Notes: generated from the sequence alone by a model not told the origin. A stretch of 64,000 bases of DNA from FEB-12 sp964503315 (GCA_964503315.1 CAZCZL010000005.1:62001-126000), one strand, 5' to 3'. Shown: positions 26,218 to 36,103, counted from the first letter of the stretch. Program-made: numbers and translations.

Positions 26218-26360
26218 GGCGGAAATATAGTCTCACTCTGGACCGGCATAAAGGGCAATATTCGGCGCATGGCAACCGCACAATATTTGTTGAATTCTCC
26301 TGCACAATCTTCCACAATAGTGGAGTTCATCAGTCACTCATCAGACAGGAGTCGCACACG

Positions 26361-27098
26361 GTGGAACGTCAGACCAATACTGAGCCGCATTTTCGGTACA
26401 TGCTCGTTCTGGGGATCCTCTTTGCCATCCTCTGGGTCGCGCTGGCGATCAGTCCGGTCGACCGCAAAGACTGGGCACTGGAGAACCTCCTGGCGGTGAT
26501 CCTCGTCGTTATCCTGGCGCTCACCGCGAGGAGTTTCCCTTTCTCGCGAATCTCCTATACCCTGATATTTCTCTTTCTTTGTCTGCACGAGGTAGGCGCG
26601 CACTACACGTACGCGATGGTTCCATACGACCAATGGTTTGAATCCATATTCGGACGCACCTGGAATAGCCTTTGGGGGTGGGAACGCAATCACTTCGACC
26701 GCCTGGTACACTTTTCCTACGGATTATTGCTCGCGTATCCTATACGCGAGACCTTTCACCGGGTCGCCTCCGTAAAGGGGTTCTGGGGGTATTTCCTGCC
26801 GCTTGATGTTACCATGTCTACTTCAATGCTCTTTGAGCTGTTTGAGTGGGCGGCGGCAGAGATTTTTGGAGGAGATCTGGGTGTTGCGTATTTGGGGACA
26901 CAGGGTGACATTTGGGATGCTCACAAGGATATGGCGCTGGCCAGCCTTGGCGCGGTTATCGCCATGACCGTGACTGCCTGTATCAATCTCTACCTGCAGC
27001 GGGATTTCGCGCGCGAGTGGGCCGAGAGCCTGCGCATCAAACATGCCGCCCCACTTGGCGAAGACGAGATCAGACGGCTGTGGCGAAAGAAGAAGTGA
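26361..27098 (+). CDS. YjdF-like (DUF2238) integral membrane protein
   Basis: 245 residues with about six transmembrane segments. Family landmarks are present: HEVGAHYTYAMVPYDQW, NHFDRLVHFSYGLLLAYP and the acidic FELFEWAAAEIFG, ending in the QGDIWDAHKDM segment. No biochemical function is established for this family to my knowledge. The start is a GTG at 26361 with ACAGGAG upstream. It is divergent from archease; I see no functional link beyond a shared intergenic region. Confidence 0.85.
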   Translation: MERQTNTEPHFRYMLVLGILFAILWVALAISPVDRKDWALENLLAVILVVILALTARSFPFSRISYTLIFLFLCLHEVGAHYTYAMVPYDQWFESIFGRTWNSLWGWERNHFDRLVHFSYGLLLAYPIRETFHRVASVKGFWGYFLPLDVTMSTSMLFELFEWAAAEIFGGDLGVAYLGTQGDIWDAHKDMALASLGAVIAMTVTACINLYLQRDFAREWAESLRIKHAAPLGEDEIRRLWRKKK

Positions 27099-27111
27099 TC
27101 CAACTATTCCA

Positions 27112-27145
27112 AACAAAAACCGGCGGCTCATAGAGAACCGCCGGT
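27112..27145 (-). terminator. Terminator of the large CTLD/beta-helix gene (minus strand)
   Basis: On the minus strand ACCGGCGG, an 11-base loop, CCGCCGGT and then a T-rich run. It lies 36 bases after the stop of the minus-strand gene at 27181 and just beyond the stop of the convergent plus-strand gene, so it can serve both. Confidence 0.8.
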
Positions 27146-27180
27146 CCTGATCTCAAGCGACCTCTGGGAGGGATGAGGTA

Positions 27181-30100
27181 CTACTTGAGCAACATCATCT
27201 TCCGCGTCAGATTGACTTCCCCCGATTCCATGCGATAGAGGTAGAGCCCGGTCGGTACCAGGTCGCCGCCGCGATCCCGGCCATCCCAAGCCACTTCGTA
27301 ATGACCCGCGTCATACTCGTCATCCGTCAATGTTCGGATCTCCTGCCCAAGCAGGTTGAAGACGACGATGCGCACGCGCTGATGTTTCGGCACCGCAAAC
27401 GCGATCGTTGTCGCCGGATTGAATGGGTTCGGATAGTTCTGCGCGAGCGAATAAGTGGATGGCAGACTCGTGGTGGTCAGCGCACCGAGACGGTACGTTG
27501 TACCTTCGCCGGTCCAAATGATCCGTTCAGATACATCCTTGCCATTGACCTTGAGGGTCAATTGGTCATTGGCTCTGGCCAAGCGGGCAGAGCCTTCATC
27601 GCCGTCATGGCCATACACCGGCATAAACTTCAGCAGTCTGTCGGCATATGTACCTCTTCCGACCAATTCACCGGCAGGGGAGTAGACTTCAATCGATGAA
27701 TTGTCAGCCAGCGGCAGCCCATCGACGGTTATCTCGTCGCCATAGAGCGACATCCAGACGCGCGAGCCGAGCTGGTCGCCATTCGACGCCGTAAGAGAAG
27801 ATGGTAAGTGCGGATCAGATCCGTCAGCCGGCATGAAGCCGTACTCCAGTACATCGGCGGCGGACATTCTCAACCAATACCCAGCCCCCGGTTCCAGAAT
27901 CGTGAGCGTGTTGAACGAGGGGTTGGTTGGGACGTAGATCCTGGCGCCGTTCTCATATCCGATCGCAACCTGGAGGTTGGCGTTAATGGTCAGGAAACCG
28001 GCATTTGGTGACATAGTCGTCATTGGCAGATAACTGACCAGATTCCATCCGGGATCGACAGGGATCACTGTTGAGACGGGTAGTTGATCGCCACACACTT
28101 CCAGGTCCGCGGCACACGACATCTTCACCCAGTAGCCGTGCAGGTAATCGATTTGAGAGAGCGTCGAGAAACGCTCCAATTGCGGGTCATAGACCAAGCC
28201 GCCGTGGTCAAATCCAAGAACGAACTCAACGCAGTTGATGATCGGGGTGAGAAGATCGCGCGGGGCACCTCCCCAGCCGACATTCCAGGAGATCAGGTTC
28301 CACCCTTGCTGCAAATGAAGGGTGATACAGGCATTGCGCTCGAACGCGCACGCCTGGAACTGATCACCATTCTGCGTCCAATAGACAGCCGGCGACACCG
28401 TGACTACCTCATTGTTGATCCGGAAGTTGATCTTGTCGCCCGGTAGTGCGCCTTCGTCACGGCTCGTGTATGGATCGTCCCGGTAAACTAGCAGGAAACC
28501 AAATGAACCATCCGACTTAACGGATGCCTTGCCGCAAAGCACACCCTGGGGGTCAAATGCTCTGATGACCGCTCCGGGCGAGAGTGGTACGCCATCAAGG
28601 TGTGGCGCCGCGCAGAACAGGCTGATCCATTCGTTGGTCGGGATAGGCTCATCAACCACGACCGTGTCGCCAACGCCAAATTCTACCACTGACCAGTATT
28701 GGTGGAGTTGATTGACTGTGCCATCGGTCAGAGAATTATTCCACGTCCCCGGGATCGCGTGCGAATAGGTATCGTAATGGCCGTACATGCAAAGCGCGGT
28801 TTCGATTCCGACATTGTTCGGCTCACCCGATGCCCAGTTGGTGTAGCCCCACGGTTCGCCCGTGATCCATCGCCACTGTCCGCCTGTATCCCGCCCACCG
28901 ATGAAGAAATTGTCAAAGCGGTTGTTTTGATTGGCGCCCATCAGGACATGGTCGACAACGAACTGATTCTCGAATGGTGAACCAATGGTCGCCAGATGAC
29001 CGGGGACGCCGTCTTTCGCGAATGTTTTCGCTTTTGCATCAGCCTCAACCCAATAGAGCTTCTCAGGGATCACCGCGTACCAGTGGTCGTTGCCGCCATC
29101 GGCCGCCCGCCACTGCACGAGATTCATCAGCCCCGATGGCCCAGAGCCGCCAAAGGGGAGCGCCCCCATGTCATTGCGCGAGCCATCCGGGTCATTGTAG
29201 ACTGGATTAGGGTCGCCGGCGTTGATACAGGGTGACGTGGGCAGCAATGAGAAGTCGGCCGCAAAGAGCGGGTCGAGCTGAATTGCTCCAATACCATGAT
29301 CGGGCACGTTTTGGGTCGCCTCGGGATTTCCGAAAATGTCGTTGTAAGAGATGTACAGAGGTAGAGACAAATCCTGGCGATGAATGCCATAGTGTCCATT
29401 GAACGAAATTATGTTGTTCCTAATCGTGGGTGCCACGGTCGAAAATGTCGATATGCCCCCATTGACGCAGTTAACAATCGTGTTGTTCTCGATTATCGCA
29501 GGAGCTGGTCCTACGACGGCACTCGTGACCGGGAAATTGCCGGCGAGCGAAATAGCAGCCCAGTTGTTTACCTGCTGATCCTTAAGCAGATTCTGTCGAA
29601 TGGTTGGACCTGAGCCCAAACAGAGCACACCGATCCATCCTCCCTCCAAAGTGAAGCCTTCGAGCACAGATAGGGATGTCTCGCCGTTATTAAAGGTCAC
29701 AAGGGCCGATGGTATTGACGATGTGCCGGCAATTGCCGACGGCACGATCCTGGTGACTCGTGGTCCATGTGTCGACTTCAATGTGATCGCTTTGCCGAGG
29801 AAATTCAGTTCTCCCGCGTAAGTACCTGGAGCCACCAAAATAGTACTGCCCTGTTGAGCAAAGTCGATGGCTTGCTGGATTGTCGAGAAGTTGCTAGGTA
29901 CATGAATGGTATCGACTCCTGGTGGCGTGACTCCTGTGTCCCCCCACTCCACGAGTGCCCATAACTGATGTATTGACCCTACACCTACGGTATCGTCAGG
30001 GACATCGTTCCAGTATCCAGCCATGCTGCCTGCCGGCGTTCCCCATATGGTCACGGCTGCCCCATCTCCGCTTGGTTCACCAGCCAACCAGTGAGTGAAA

Positions 30101-31512
30101 CTCCACGGTTCGTCCGTGATCCATCCGAATACCCCGCTTTCGCGATGTGCGCCCAGATAGAATTCATCTGCGATTGCGTCAGTTTCAAGTCCATTGATCA
30201 CGGAGTTCATGATGAAACTGTTCTCTGATGGAGAGTTGATAGTAGCAAGGTATCCCGGCATCCCGTCGCGTGTCAGGCTCTCGGCAATCTGTCTTTGATC
30301 CTTCCAGGGTCGCGACTTGGCGATGACCGCATACCAGTGATCGTTACCTCCTTGCGAAGCTGGCCATTGAGTCAGCCGAATTAGTGAATCCTGCGGTGGT
30401 ACGATCGTGTCGTCCCATTCAATGATCGCCCATAATTGATGAATCGGTCCGACTCCAACCGTGTCGTCAGGCACATCATTCCACCTGCCGGCCATACTGC
30501 CCATGTTGTCCCCCCACATTGCGACAGCTGGACCGTCTCCGTTTGGCTCTCCGGACCACCAGTTTGAATAATTCCATTGCTCCCCAGTTATCCAAGTGAA
30601 CACTCCACCATCTCTGTGGGCGCCCAGATAGAATTCATTGGCAATGGCATCTGACACCAGACCATTAGTCACATTGTACCGAATGAAATCATTTTCGTCG
30701 GCAGACAAAATGGTAGCCAAGTGTGCTGGGCGGCCAACCAAGAGGCAGTTAGAAGCGTTGTCGCGTTGATCAACCCACGGAGCGGATTTTGGGATAACAG
30801 CATACCAATGATCATTCCCTCCTTCTGCGATTGACCACTGGGTGAGCCGAATATAAGTTGATTCCGGCGGCTGTTCATCTCCAATGGTAAAACAGAAACC
30901 TGCACCATGACGCTCACTGCCGCTTCCCTCGGAATAAGGCTGTCCGGGGAGCCCACTCAGAGTAGGGAAGTAATCGACCAGGTTGGAGCCAACCCAGACC
31001 CAGGTTCCACCGGATCCCCAAAATGCGGTATCGATACAGATCTGTTTGTCGGCAGAAGCAGCGTCGTGCATCCATACGATTACCGCGATCGCAGTATCAT
31101 TGTAACCAGCCGGCATCATACGTGTGGCCCGCGACGGATTTCCGGCGCCGAGGACGCCGACCGTGTCCGGATTGCTACCGTCGCCTCCCATCGTCACTCC
31201 ACCCCACAGGGCGAAGGCAATATCGAAATAAGCGGCGAATTGATTCTCACCGGCAGTGGTCACGCCGGCCGAATCGATAGTCACACTGTCCCACACTGCG
31301 CCGTCGGGCGAAGAGATCCGGAAGCCGCTTGAGACATTGCACTTCTGGCCGGTGGTATTGTTCAGGCGAAAAACGAACCGTGCGGGTTCCCCTGGACGGA
31401 TTGTATAATCTGATACGAGCGTATTGACCTGATCGATCGATACCGCTCCCTGGCCGTGACCGATTGTCGGAAGGACAAACAGCAGTACGGCAAAAAGCAT
31501 GATTCTCTTCAT
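27181..31512 (-). CDS. Secreted multidomain protein: three C-type-lectin-like domains, beta-helix, sorting domain
   Basis: 1443 residues with a signal peptide (MKRIMLFAVLLFVLPTIGHG). After an N-terminal beta domain come two tandem C-type-lectin-like domains (about 219-365 and 375-525), each opening with GGNDHWYAVI and containing EFYLGAHR and W(W/L)(S/A)GEP. A right-handed beta-helix region follows (VPSNFSTIQQAIDFAQQGSTILVAPGTY opens it), then a third lectin-like domain near 800-960 with GEPNNVG. A beta-rich region and an NYPNPFNPATTI sorting domain ending KKMMLLK close the protein. GGAGGG precedes the ATG. A surface adhesive or carbohydrate-binding role is inferred. Confidence 0.87.
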   Translation of the reverse strand: MKRIMLFAVLLFVLPTIGHGQGAVSIDQVNTLVSDYTIRPGEPARFVFRLNNTTGQKCNVSSGFRISSPDGAVWDSVTIDSAGVTTAGENQFAAYFDIAFALWGGVTMGGDGSNPDTVGVLGAGNPSRATRMMPAGYNDTAIAVIVWMHDAASADKQICIDTAFWGSGGTWVWVGSNLVDYFPTLSGLPGQPYSEGSGSERHGAGFCFTIGDEQPPESTYIRLTQWSIAEGGNDHWYAVIPKSAPWVDQRDNASNCLLVGRPAHLATILSADENDFIRYNVTNGLVSDAIANEFYLGAHRDGGVFTWITGEQWNYSNWWSGEPNGDGPAVAMWGDNMGSMAGRWNDVPDDTVGVGPIHQLWAIIEWDDTIVPPQDSLIRLTQWPASQGGNDHWYAVIAKSRPWKDQRQIAESLTRDGMPGYLATINSPSENSFIMNSVINGLETDAIADEFYLGAHRESGVFGWITDEPWSFTHWLAGEPSGDGAAVTIWGTPAGSMAGYWNDVPDDTVGVGSIHQLWALVEWGDTGVTPPGVDTIHVPSNFSTIQQAIDFAQQGSTILVAPGTYAGELNFLGKAITLKSTHGPRVTRIVPSAIAGTSSIPSALVTFNNGETSLSVLEGFTLEGGWIGVLCLGSGPTIRQNLLKDQQVNNWAAISLAGNFPVTSAVVGPAPAIIENNTIVNCVNGGISTFSTVAPTIRNNIISFNGHYGIHRQDLSLPLYISYNDIFGNPEATQNVPDHGIGAIQLDPLFAADFSLLPTSPCINAGDPNPVYNDPDGSRNDMGALPFGGSGPSGLMNLVQWRAADGGNDHWYAVIPEKLYWVEADAKAKTFAKDGVPGHLATIGSPFENQFVVDHVLMGANQNNRFDNFFIGGRDTGGQWRWITGEPWGYTNWASGEPNNVGIETALCMYGHYDTYSHAIPGTWNNSLTDGTVNQLHQYWSVVEFGVGDTVVVDEPIPTNEWISLFCAAPHLDGVPLSPGAVIRAFDPQGVLCGKASVKSDGSFGFLLVYRDDPYTSRDEGALPGDKINFRINNEVVTVSPAVYWTQNGDQFQACAFERNACITLHLQQGWNLISWNVGWGGAPRDLLTPIINCVEFVLGFDHGGLVYDPQLERFSTLSQIDYLHGYWVKMSCAADLEVCGDQLPVSTVIPVDPGWNLVSYLPMTTMSPNAGFLTINANLQVAIGYENGARIYVPTNPSFNTLTILEPGAGYWLRMSAADVLEYGFMPADGSDPHLPSSLTASNGDQLGSRVWMSLYGDEITVDGLPLADNSSIEVYSPAGELVGRGTYADRLLKFMPVYGHDGDEGSARLARANDQLTLKVNGKDVSERIIWTGEGTTYRLGALTTTSLPSTYSLAQNYPNPFNPATTIAFAVPKHQRVRIVVFNLLGQEIRTLTDDEYDAGHYEVAWDGRDRGGDLVPTGLYLYRMESGEVNLTRKMMLLK

Positions 31513-31870
31513 GAGACTCCCTCCACGTGTGGAGATGTGAGAGTATCTGTTAACGCTGCCATTGCGGCCGCGACTACTTTGCTACATCAGAAGCAGACAG
31601 AGATGCTGGTACCGCGCTTCGAACAATGGAATGACGATATTACAGCACTGGTGAGTATCGCCGCAGAACTCGAACCTCTGCTACAAGTAATGTAGCAAAC
31701 ATGGACGTGTGCGTCAAGTATCAAATACTAACGTAATCCAGAGACTCTCAATTCAATTGCAGTCGACACCCGGATCTCGGTGTTGGTGGCAACGAGTTAT
31801 CGCCAGCCTCGGCCGGTCCTGTGAATTGCAGACGACCGGCCGAACCCAATTTCCAATCAGTATGTCCGAC
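31513..31870. other. Intergenic region between the two lectin-like protein genes
   Basis: It holds a minus-strand promoter (listed separately), a GCTACA/TGTAGC hairpin at 31680-31696 overlapping the -10 region, and a short CTCCA/TGGAG hairpin at 31523-31536. No convincing gene: a plus-strand frame of 79 codons crosses the region but begins inside the minus-strand gene. Confidence 0.45.
31689..31717 (-). promoter_or_regulatory. Putative promoter of the 1443-residue secreted protein
   Basis: Minus-strand TTGACG (31717-31712), 17 bases, TACATT (31694-31689), giving an untranslated leader of roughly 170 bases. Confidence 0.5.
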
Positions 31871-33670
31871 TCAGGGGCAGTTCGGCAGCGAAAATCCTCC
31901 GACCGTCAGAAATGTGATCAGCATCGAGAGATCGGAGAGGTCGATAGCGCCTGTTCCATTGACGTTTGATTCGCCGCTACTCAGCAATACGAAGTCACCA
32001 GTCACCAAATAGCCGATCAACATTGAAAGATCGGAAAGATCTACATTGCCAGACAAATTGAGGTCCCCAGTTGTACCGCTGCATTCCCAAAACCCCGGTT
32101 CAAACTCAACAACGGACCAAGCGTTATGTACGGGATCAGTCTTCAAGTCACTTAGCACAACACTGTTCCAATATCCCAGGACGCGACGCCAATCTGTATT
32201 GTTGGGGCCAAAGATGGCGGCAGCGTTTTCTAACCCTGGATTGTTCGGCTCACCGGTTCCCCAACGTGAATAGCTGAAAGGCTCATCCGTTAGCCACACC
32301 CACGATGAACCATTATGCGTCGCGTCAACATAGAATTGGTCGATACCAAACGGCATGGGCTGTGAGGTTCCTGTCAAGACTTGATTCACAATAAACTGAT
32401 TCTCCGCAAACGACGAAATAGTGGCTAAATGACCTCTAAGGCTATCATGAACCATCATCTCCGTTGTCAATTTCGCGCTATTGAAGTCTGTTCGAATAGG
32501 ATAGATTCCGTACCAATGACCGTTACCCCCGGTACTTTCTGTCCATTGAGCCAGGTTGATTGGCTCTACCAAAGGTGAGGATGGCTCAAATTCAATGATT
32601 GACCAGGCATTATGAACTGGACTGGTTGTGGCCGTACTTAGCACAACACTGTTCCATGCTCCCAGAGTGCGCAACGGGTTGTTGTTATTTGGTCCGAATA
32701 CTGCGACCGTAATCTCAGTTCCTAAATTATTGGGTTCTCCACTTCCCCAGTTGGTATAAACAAAGGGCTCTCCCGACAGCCAGTTCCAAACCGTACCATT
32801 GAAGACAGACCCTACATAGAACTGATCTATATCGAACGGCATTGGCTGAGAGGTTCCAGTCAGCACATTGTCTACTAAGAATTGGTTTTCGGCGGCCGAA
32901 GTAATTGTAACCAAATGGCCTGGAAGATTGTCTTGTGTCAATGCACGAGCAGCGACGCTGGCATTCTTCCAAGATGTTCGCAGTGGATAAACTGCGTACC
33001 AATGGTCGTTGCCACCTTCGGCGATTGTCCACTGAACCAGATTAATGAGGCTCGAGGGTTGAAAACCGGGTTCGAATTCCACTACAGACCATGCACTATG
33101 AACCGGGCTAATTGTTGTGTCACTCAGGACTACACTGTTCCAAGTCCCAAAAGTACGCCGCGGATCAATATTATTTGGTCCGAAAATGGCCGCAGCGTTT
33201 TCCGCGCCAACATTGTTCGGTTCATCGATACCCCAATTGGTGTAGGTGAAAGATTCCCCAGTAGGCCACTCCCAGGCGACTCCATTAAATGCAGCCGCCA
33301 AGTAGAACTGATCGACATCGTATGGCATTGGCTGCGCAGTGCCGGCAAGCACATTATTAACGACAAACTGATTCTCATTGGCAGACGTTATCGTCGCAAG
33401 ATGGCCGACAAGGCTGTCAAGAGTCAGCGACTCCGCGATCAGACGCGCTCCCTGCCAATGTGTTCGCACAGGATTGACGGCATACCAGTGTCCATTGCCG
33501 CCTTCCGCTTCGGTCCACTGGACCAAATTGATCAATTCGGTTGGCTGAATGGCCAACCTTGCCTGAGATTGTTCCTGAGCCAAAGGTTCATCATTCTCCC
33601 CGGCCCGCGCAGTATTGGCCAAGGTAAGAATGAGCAGCGCGAATCCCCAAGAGACGAACTTAGTACACAT
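31871..33670 (-). CDS. Secreted protein with three tandem C-type-lectin-like repeats and a dockerin-like end
   Basis: 599 residues. An open frame extends 30 codons further up, but the ATG at 33670 gives a clear signal peptide (CTKFVSWGFALLILTLANTA) with AAAAGG upstream. Three similar ~155-residue lectin-like repeats follow, each opening with INL(V/A)QWTE/TIAEGGN(G/D)HWY and containing GEPNNxGxE and IFGPNN. The last ~60 residues form a dockerin-like pair (NVDLSDLSMLIGYL and AIDLSDLSMLITFL). There is no NYPNPFNP sorting domain, so attachment may rely on the dockerin-like module. The repeats match those of the neighbouring 1443-residue protein. Confidence 0.85.
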   Translation of the reverse strand: MCTKFVSWGFALLILTLANTARAGENDEPLAQEQSQARLAIQPTELINLVQWTEAEGGNGHWYAVNPVRTHWQGARLIAESLTLDSLVGHLATITSANENQFVVNNVLAGTAQPMPYDVDQFYLAAAFNGVAWEWPTGESFTYTNWGIDEPNNVGAENAAAIFGPNNIDPRRTFGTWNSVVLSDTTISPVHSAWSVVEFEPGFQPSSLINLVQWTIAEGGNDHWYAVYPLRTSWKNASVAARALTQDNLPGHLVTITSAAENQFLVDNVLTGTSQPMPFDIDQFYVGSVFNGTVWNWLSGEPFVYTNWGSGEPNNLGTEITVAVFGPNNNNPLRTLGAWNSVVLSTATTSPVHNAWSIIEFEPSSPLVEPINLAQWTESTGGNGHWYGIYPIRTDFNSAKLTTEMMVHDSLRGHLATISSFAENQFIVNQVLTGTSQPMPFGIDQFYVDATHNGSSWVWLTDEPFSYSRWGTGEPNNPGLENAAAIFGPNNTDWRRVLGYWNSVVLSDLKTDPVHNAWSVVEFEPGFWECSGTTGDLNLSGNVDLSDLSMLIGYLVTGDFVLLSSGESNVNGTGAIDLSDLSMLITFLTVGGFSLPNCP

Positions 33671-33810
33671 ATGATACGACCTTTTCGTTGAGTAGTGCCC
33701 GCACTCGCGAATAAAAGACAGATATGAATTCGAAGACATCGGAGTATTCCCCACAGCCACAACCTTTGACCTCAGTATCCCCAGGAGGCTGAGCGATTTG
33801 TTGCCTTATA

Positions 33811-33839
33811 AACATAGCATTGTCAGTACACTTTGTCAA
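33811..33839 (-). promoter_or_regulatory. Promoter of the three-repeat lectin-like protein
   Basis: Minus-strand TTGACA (33839-33834), exactly 17 bases, TATGTT (33816-33811). Confidence 0.7.
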
Positions 33840-33935
33840 GAAATATGCCAGATTTGAATGATTATAGTTCACTGACGCTTCCGGTCGGCAAGGTACAGTC
33901 TATTTAATAGCAGACGTTACGGAGCTCCAAAGTTG

Positions 33936-33964
33936 TTGCACCCTCTGCCAAGCCGTAGTATTTT
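33936..33964 (+). promoter_or_regulatory. Putative promoter of the deacetylase-like gene
   Basis: TTGCAC (33936-33941), 17 bases, TATTTT (33959-33964), 24 bases before the start codon at 33989; TTGGAG lies in between. Confidence 0.5.
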
Positions 33965-33988
33965 GGAGTTCCTAATAATCAGTACAAT

Positions 33989-35017
33989 ATGGCCAAAGAA
34001 CTTATCATCATTATAGGGTGCGATACCGACCCTGACCGGGAGAGCTTTGTCGGCAAACTCCCCACCGACCGTTTGGTCTGGCAGGGAATGACTGAGGGGA
34101 TCCCCCGCGCCAAGGAACGTCTTGCCCGCCTGACAGATAGCGACGGCAACCCGCCGCGCTTCTCCTGGTGTCTCCGCGTGGACCACCAGGTGAATCAGTT
34201 GCACGGAGTCTACAACTGGGTGCTTTCGACGCACCGCGATTTCCTCCTCCAGCTTGAGCAGGCAGGCGATGAGCTTTCCTGGCATCCCCACTTCTGGCGC
34301 TATGACCAGGAGCAAAAGGTCTGGTACCAAGAGTATTGGGACAGGGCGTTTCAACTCACCATGCTGGCCGAAGCTTACTCGGCGTATCAGGCGGTGCTCC
34401 CCGGCCGCGCGCAAACTGTGCGGATGGGGTGGGGATACCACAACACGCAGACCTTCGCCAAAATGCAGGAGATGGGGGTGAAGGTCGAGTATAGCGCGAT
34501 TCCCGGGCTCAAGATCCTGCCGCAGCATGATCAGGTGCGGTCATCCAACTTCTTTGACTGGTCGCTCAGCCCGGATAGGCCGTATTTTCCGACGGTGTTG
34601 GATTACCGACGCGAAGCGGCGCCAGGCGAGATTGCGTTTACATTGGTGGAGATACCGGTGTTTGTTTCGCATTCACTATTTTGGGGAGTAGGCGCTGGAC
34701 TTCAACTCGCGCGAAAGATGAAAAACCTGATGCAGGTCTGGTACGCCTTTACGCGACCGACCTTCCTGATCAATATTACCGGTAAGACCGCGTATTTCGC
34801 TCCCATGTTGGCGCAGATCCGTCGGTCGCTCAAATCACGCGACAGAGTGATCTTCAACACCTATCTCCATGCCGATGAACTGATCGACAACAACCATCCG
34901 CTCTATTCGCTTGAGAATATGGAGGCCAATATCTCGTCGATGTTGGCTCTCGCTCGCGAAGAAAAGGCGAATGTGAAGTTCATTCGCGCGATCGATGTTC
35001 GCTCGTTCCTTAACTGA
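33989..35017 (+). CDS. Predicted polysaccharide-deacetylase-like barrel protein
   Basis: 342 residues, cytoplasmic by lack of a signal. The N-terminal IIIIGCDTDPDR, the SWCLRVDHQV segment, the ELSWHPHFWRYD motif and the late NTYLHADEL resemble the Asp/His metal-site order of polysaccharide deacetylase (NodB-like) and related carbohydrate-active barrels. The match is distant and the exact family is uncertain. It lies 11 bp ahead of a UPF0104-type membrane protein gene on the same strand, suggesting a cell-envelope glycan or lipid pathway (inference). Confidence 0.6.
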   Translation: MAKELIIIIGCDTDPDRESFVGKLPTDRLVWQGMTEGIPRAKERLARLTDSDGNPPRFSWCLRVDHQVNQLHGVYNWVLSTHRDFLLQLEQAGDELSWHPHFWRYDQEQKVWYQEYWDRAFQLTMLAEAYSAYQAVLPGRAQTVRMGWGYHNTQTFAKMQEMGVKVEYSAIPGLKILPQHDQVRSSNFFDWSLSPDRPYFPTVLDYRREAAPGEIAFTLVEIPVFVSHSLFWGVGAGLQLARKMKNLMQVWYAFTRPTFLINITGKTAYFAPMLAQIRRSLKSRDRVIFNTYLHADELIDNNHPLYSLENMEANISSMLALAREEKANVKFIRAIDVRSFLN

Positions 35018-35028
35018 GTATATCCGTC

Positions 35029-35988
35029 GTGACCGACCAACCGACCTCCGCCGCTCAACCACACCCGACGCGCAAGTGGCTCATTCGCGCGATCAAGTTC
35101 ATTCTTACCGTGGTTGTCGTCTATTTCGCCGGTCGCGAGATCGCGGCGAATTGGAAGGATGTGGTTGATTATGAATGGGACATCAACTGGTGGCTCATTT
35201 GTTCGTCGATTCTGTTGCACTTAGCCGCGTTCGCAGGATTCTCGCAGGTGTGGTGTTGGCTGATGATCGGACTCGGTTATAAGATCCCACTACGTCACGG
35301 ATTCAAGCTCGCATACATTGCCAATCTCGGTCGATATATTCCGGGCAGGATCTGGCCTATATTTGGCATGGTTTACCTTGCTAGACAGATGAAGATCGCT
35401 GAAGCGGCTGCCATCGCGTCCTGGGGATTGGGGCTGTTATTTGGCATGCCGCCTTCGTTTCTGGCAGTCGCAATAGCGACATGGGTCTATCCGGAAATGC
35501 TCTCTCCTGAATTGCAGTCCTATATTGGACCGGCATTGAATTTCGGCATGCTGGTTTTCTTGGCGATTTCCGCGATGTTGCTTGTCATGCCGAACCGCGC
35601 TCTCTGGCTCGCTAACGCTACGTTGCGTTTGATTCGACGCCCCACAATTGATTTTAGAATGAGTCTGCGACTCGCAGCCGCTGTCTATTTCGGTTACTTC
35701 TTCTGTTGGATTGTCTACGGTCTCGGCTTCTGGACACTCATCCATGCTATTGCACCAGGTTCAAATATTCCGGTTTTTGCCGCGATCGGGGCGTTCATTC
35801 TATCATATCAGATTGGCTATTTGGCGATTTTCACCCCCGGAGGATTGGGGGCACGGGAGCTGGTCATGATCGCTATTCTGACCCCGTTCCTAGGTCCGGC
35901 AGCAGCCGGAATCGCCGTAGCCGCAAGGCTCTGGAATACCTTGAGCGACATAGTTGCCTCGGCCATTGCACTAAAAATCAAGATTTAG
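35029..35988 (+). CDS. UPF0104 / lysylphosphatidylglycerol synthase-like membrane protein
   Basis: 319 residues with about eight transmembrane helices. Landmarks of the family are NLGRYIPGRIWPIFGMVYLAR near residue 98 and the C-terminal YLAIFTPGGLGARELVMIAIL. It corresponds only to the membrane part of MprF-type enzymes, with no soluble aminoacyl-transfer domain. Such proteins are often found beside glycosyltransferases and envelope genes. The start is a GTG at 35029. Probably co-transcribed with the deacetylase-like gene. Confidence 0.8.
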   Translation: MTDQPTSAAQPHPTRKWLIRAIKFILTVVVVYFAGREIAANWKDVVDYEWDINWWLICSSILLHLAAFAGFSQVWCWLMIGLGYKIPLRHGFKLAYIANLGRYIPGRIWPIFGMVYLARQMKIAEAAAIASWGLGLLFGMPPSFLAVAIATWVYPEMLSPELQSYIGPALNFGMLVFLAISAMLLVMPNRALWLANATLRLIRRPTIDFRMSLRLAAAVYFGYFFCWIVYGLGFWTLIHAIAPGSNIPVFAAIGAFILSYQIGYLAIFTPGGLGARELVMIAILTPFLGPAAAGIAVAARLWNTLSDIVASAIALKIKI

Positions 35989-36075
35989 GTTCAGTTTCCA
36001 TCTTTCTAAGATATTGATTACTATAATCTTATGCTGCTTACCCCAACATGGTCAGAAATTTTCTCAAAAATCCTG

Positions 36076-36103
36076 TTGACAGTCCGATAAGTAATAGTAT
36101 AAT
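36076..36103 (+). promoter_or_regulatory. Consensus promoter of the Rrf2 regulator
   Basis: TTGACA (36076-36081), 16 bases, TATAAT (36098-36103), both perfect hexamers, 20-odd bases before the start codon. The shared 24-bp element overlaps the -10 box. Confidence 0.85.

Larger units (their letters stand above)
33671..33988. other. Divergent intergenic region
   Basis: It contains back-to-back promoters for the lectin-like protein (minus) and the deacetylase-like protein (plus), both listed. The minus-strand leader is about 135 bases and has no riboswitch that I recognise. Confidence 0.45.

Noticed and set aside
31456..31695. Plus-strand frame of 79 codons across the lectin-gene intergenic region
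   Set aside because: Starts inside the signal-peptide region of the minus-strand gene, lacks a ribosome binding site and overlaps that gene's promoter.
33671..33810. Possible cyclic-di-GMP or similar riboswitch in the leader of the lectin-like protein
   Set aside because: The 135-base leader shows no conserved riboswitch core that I recognise.
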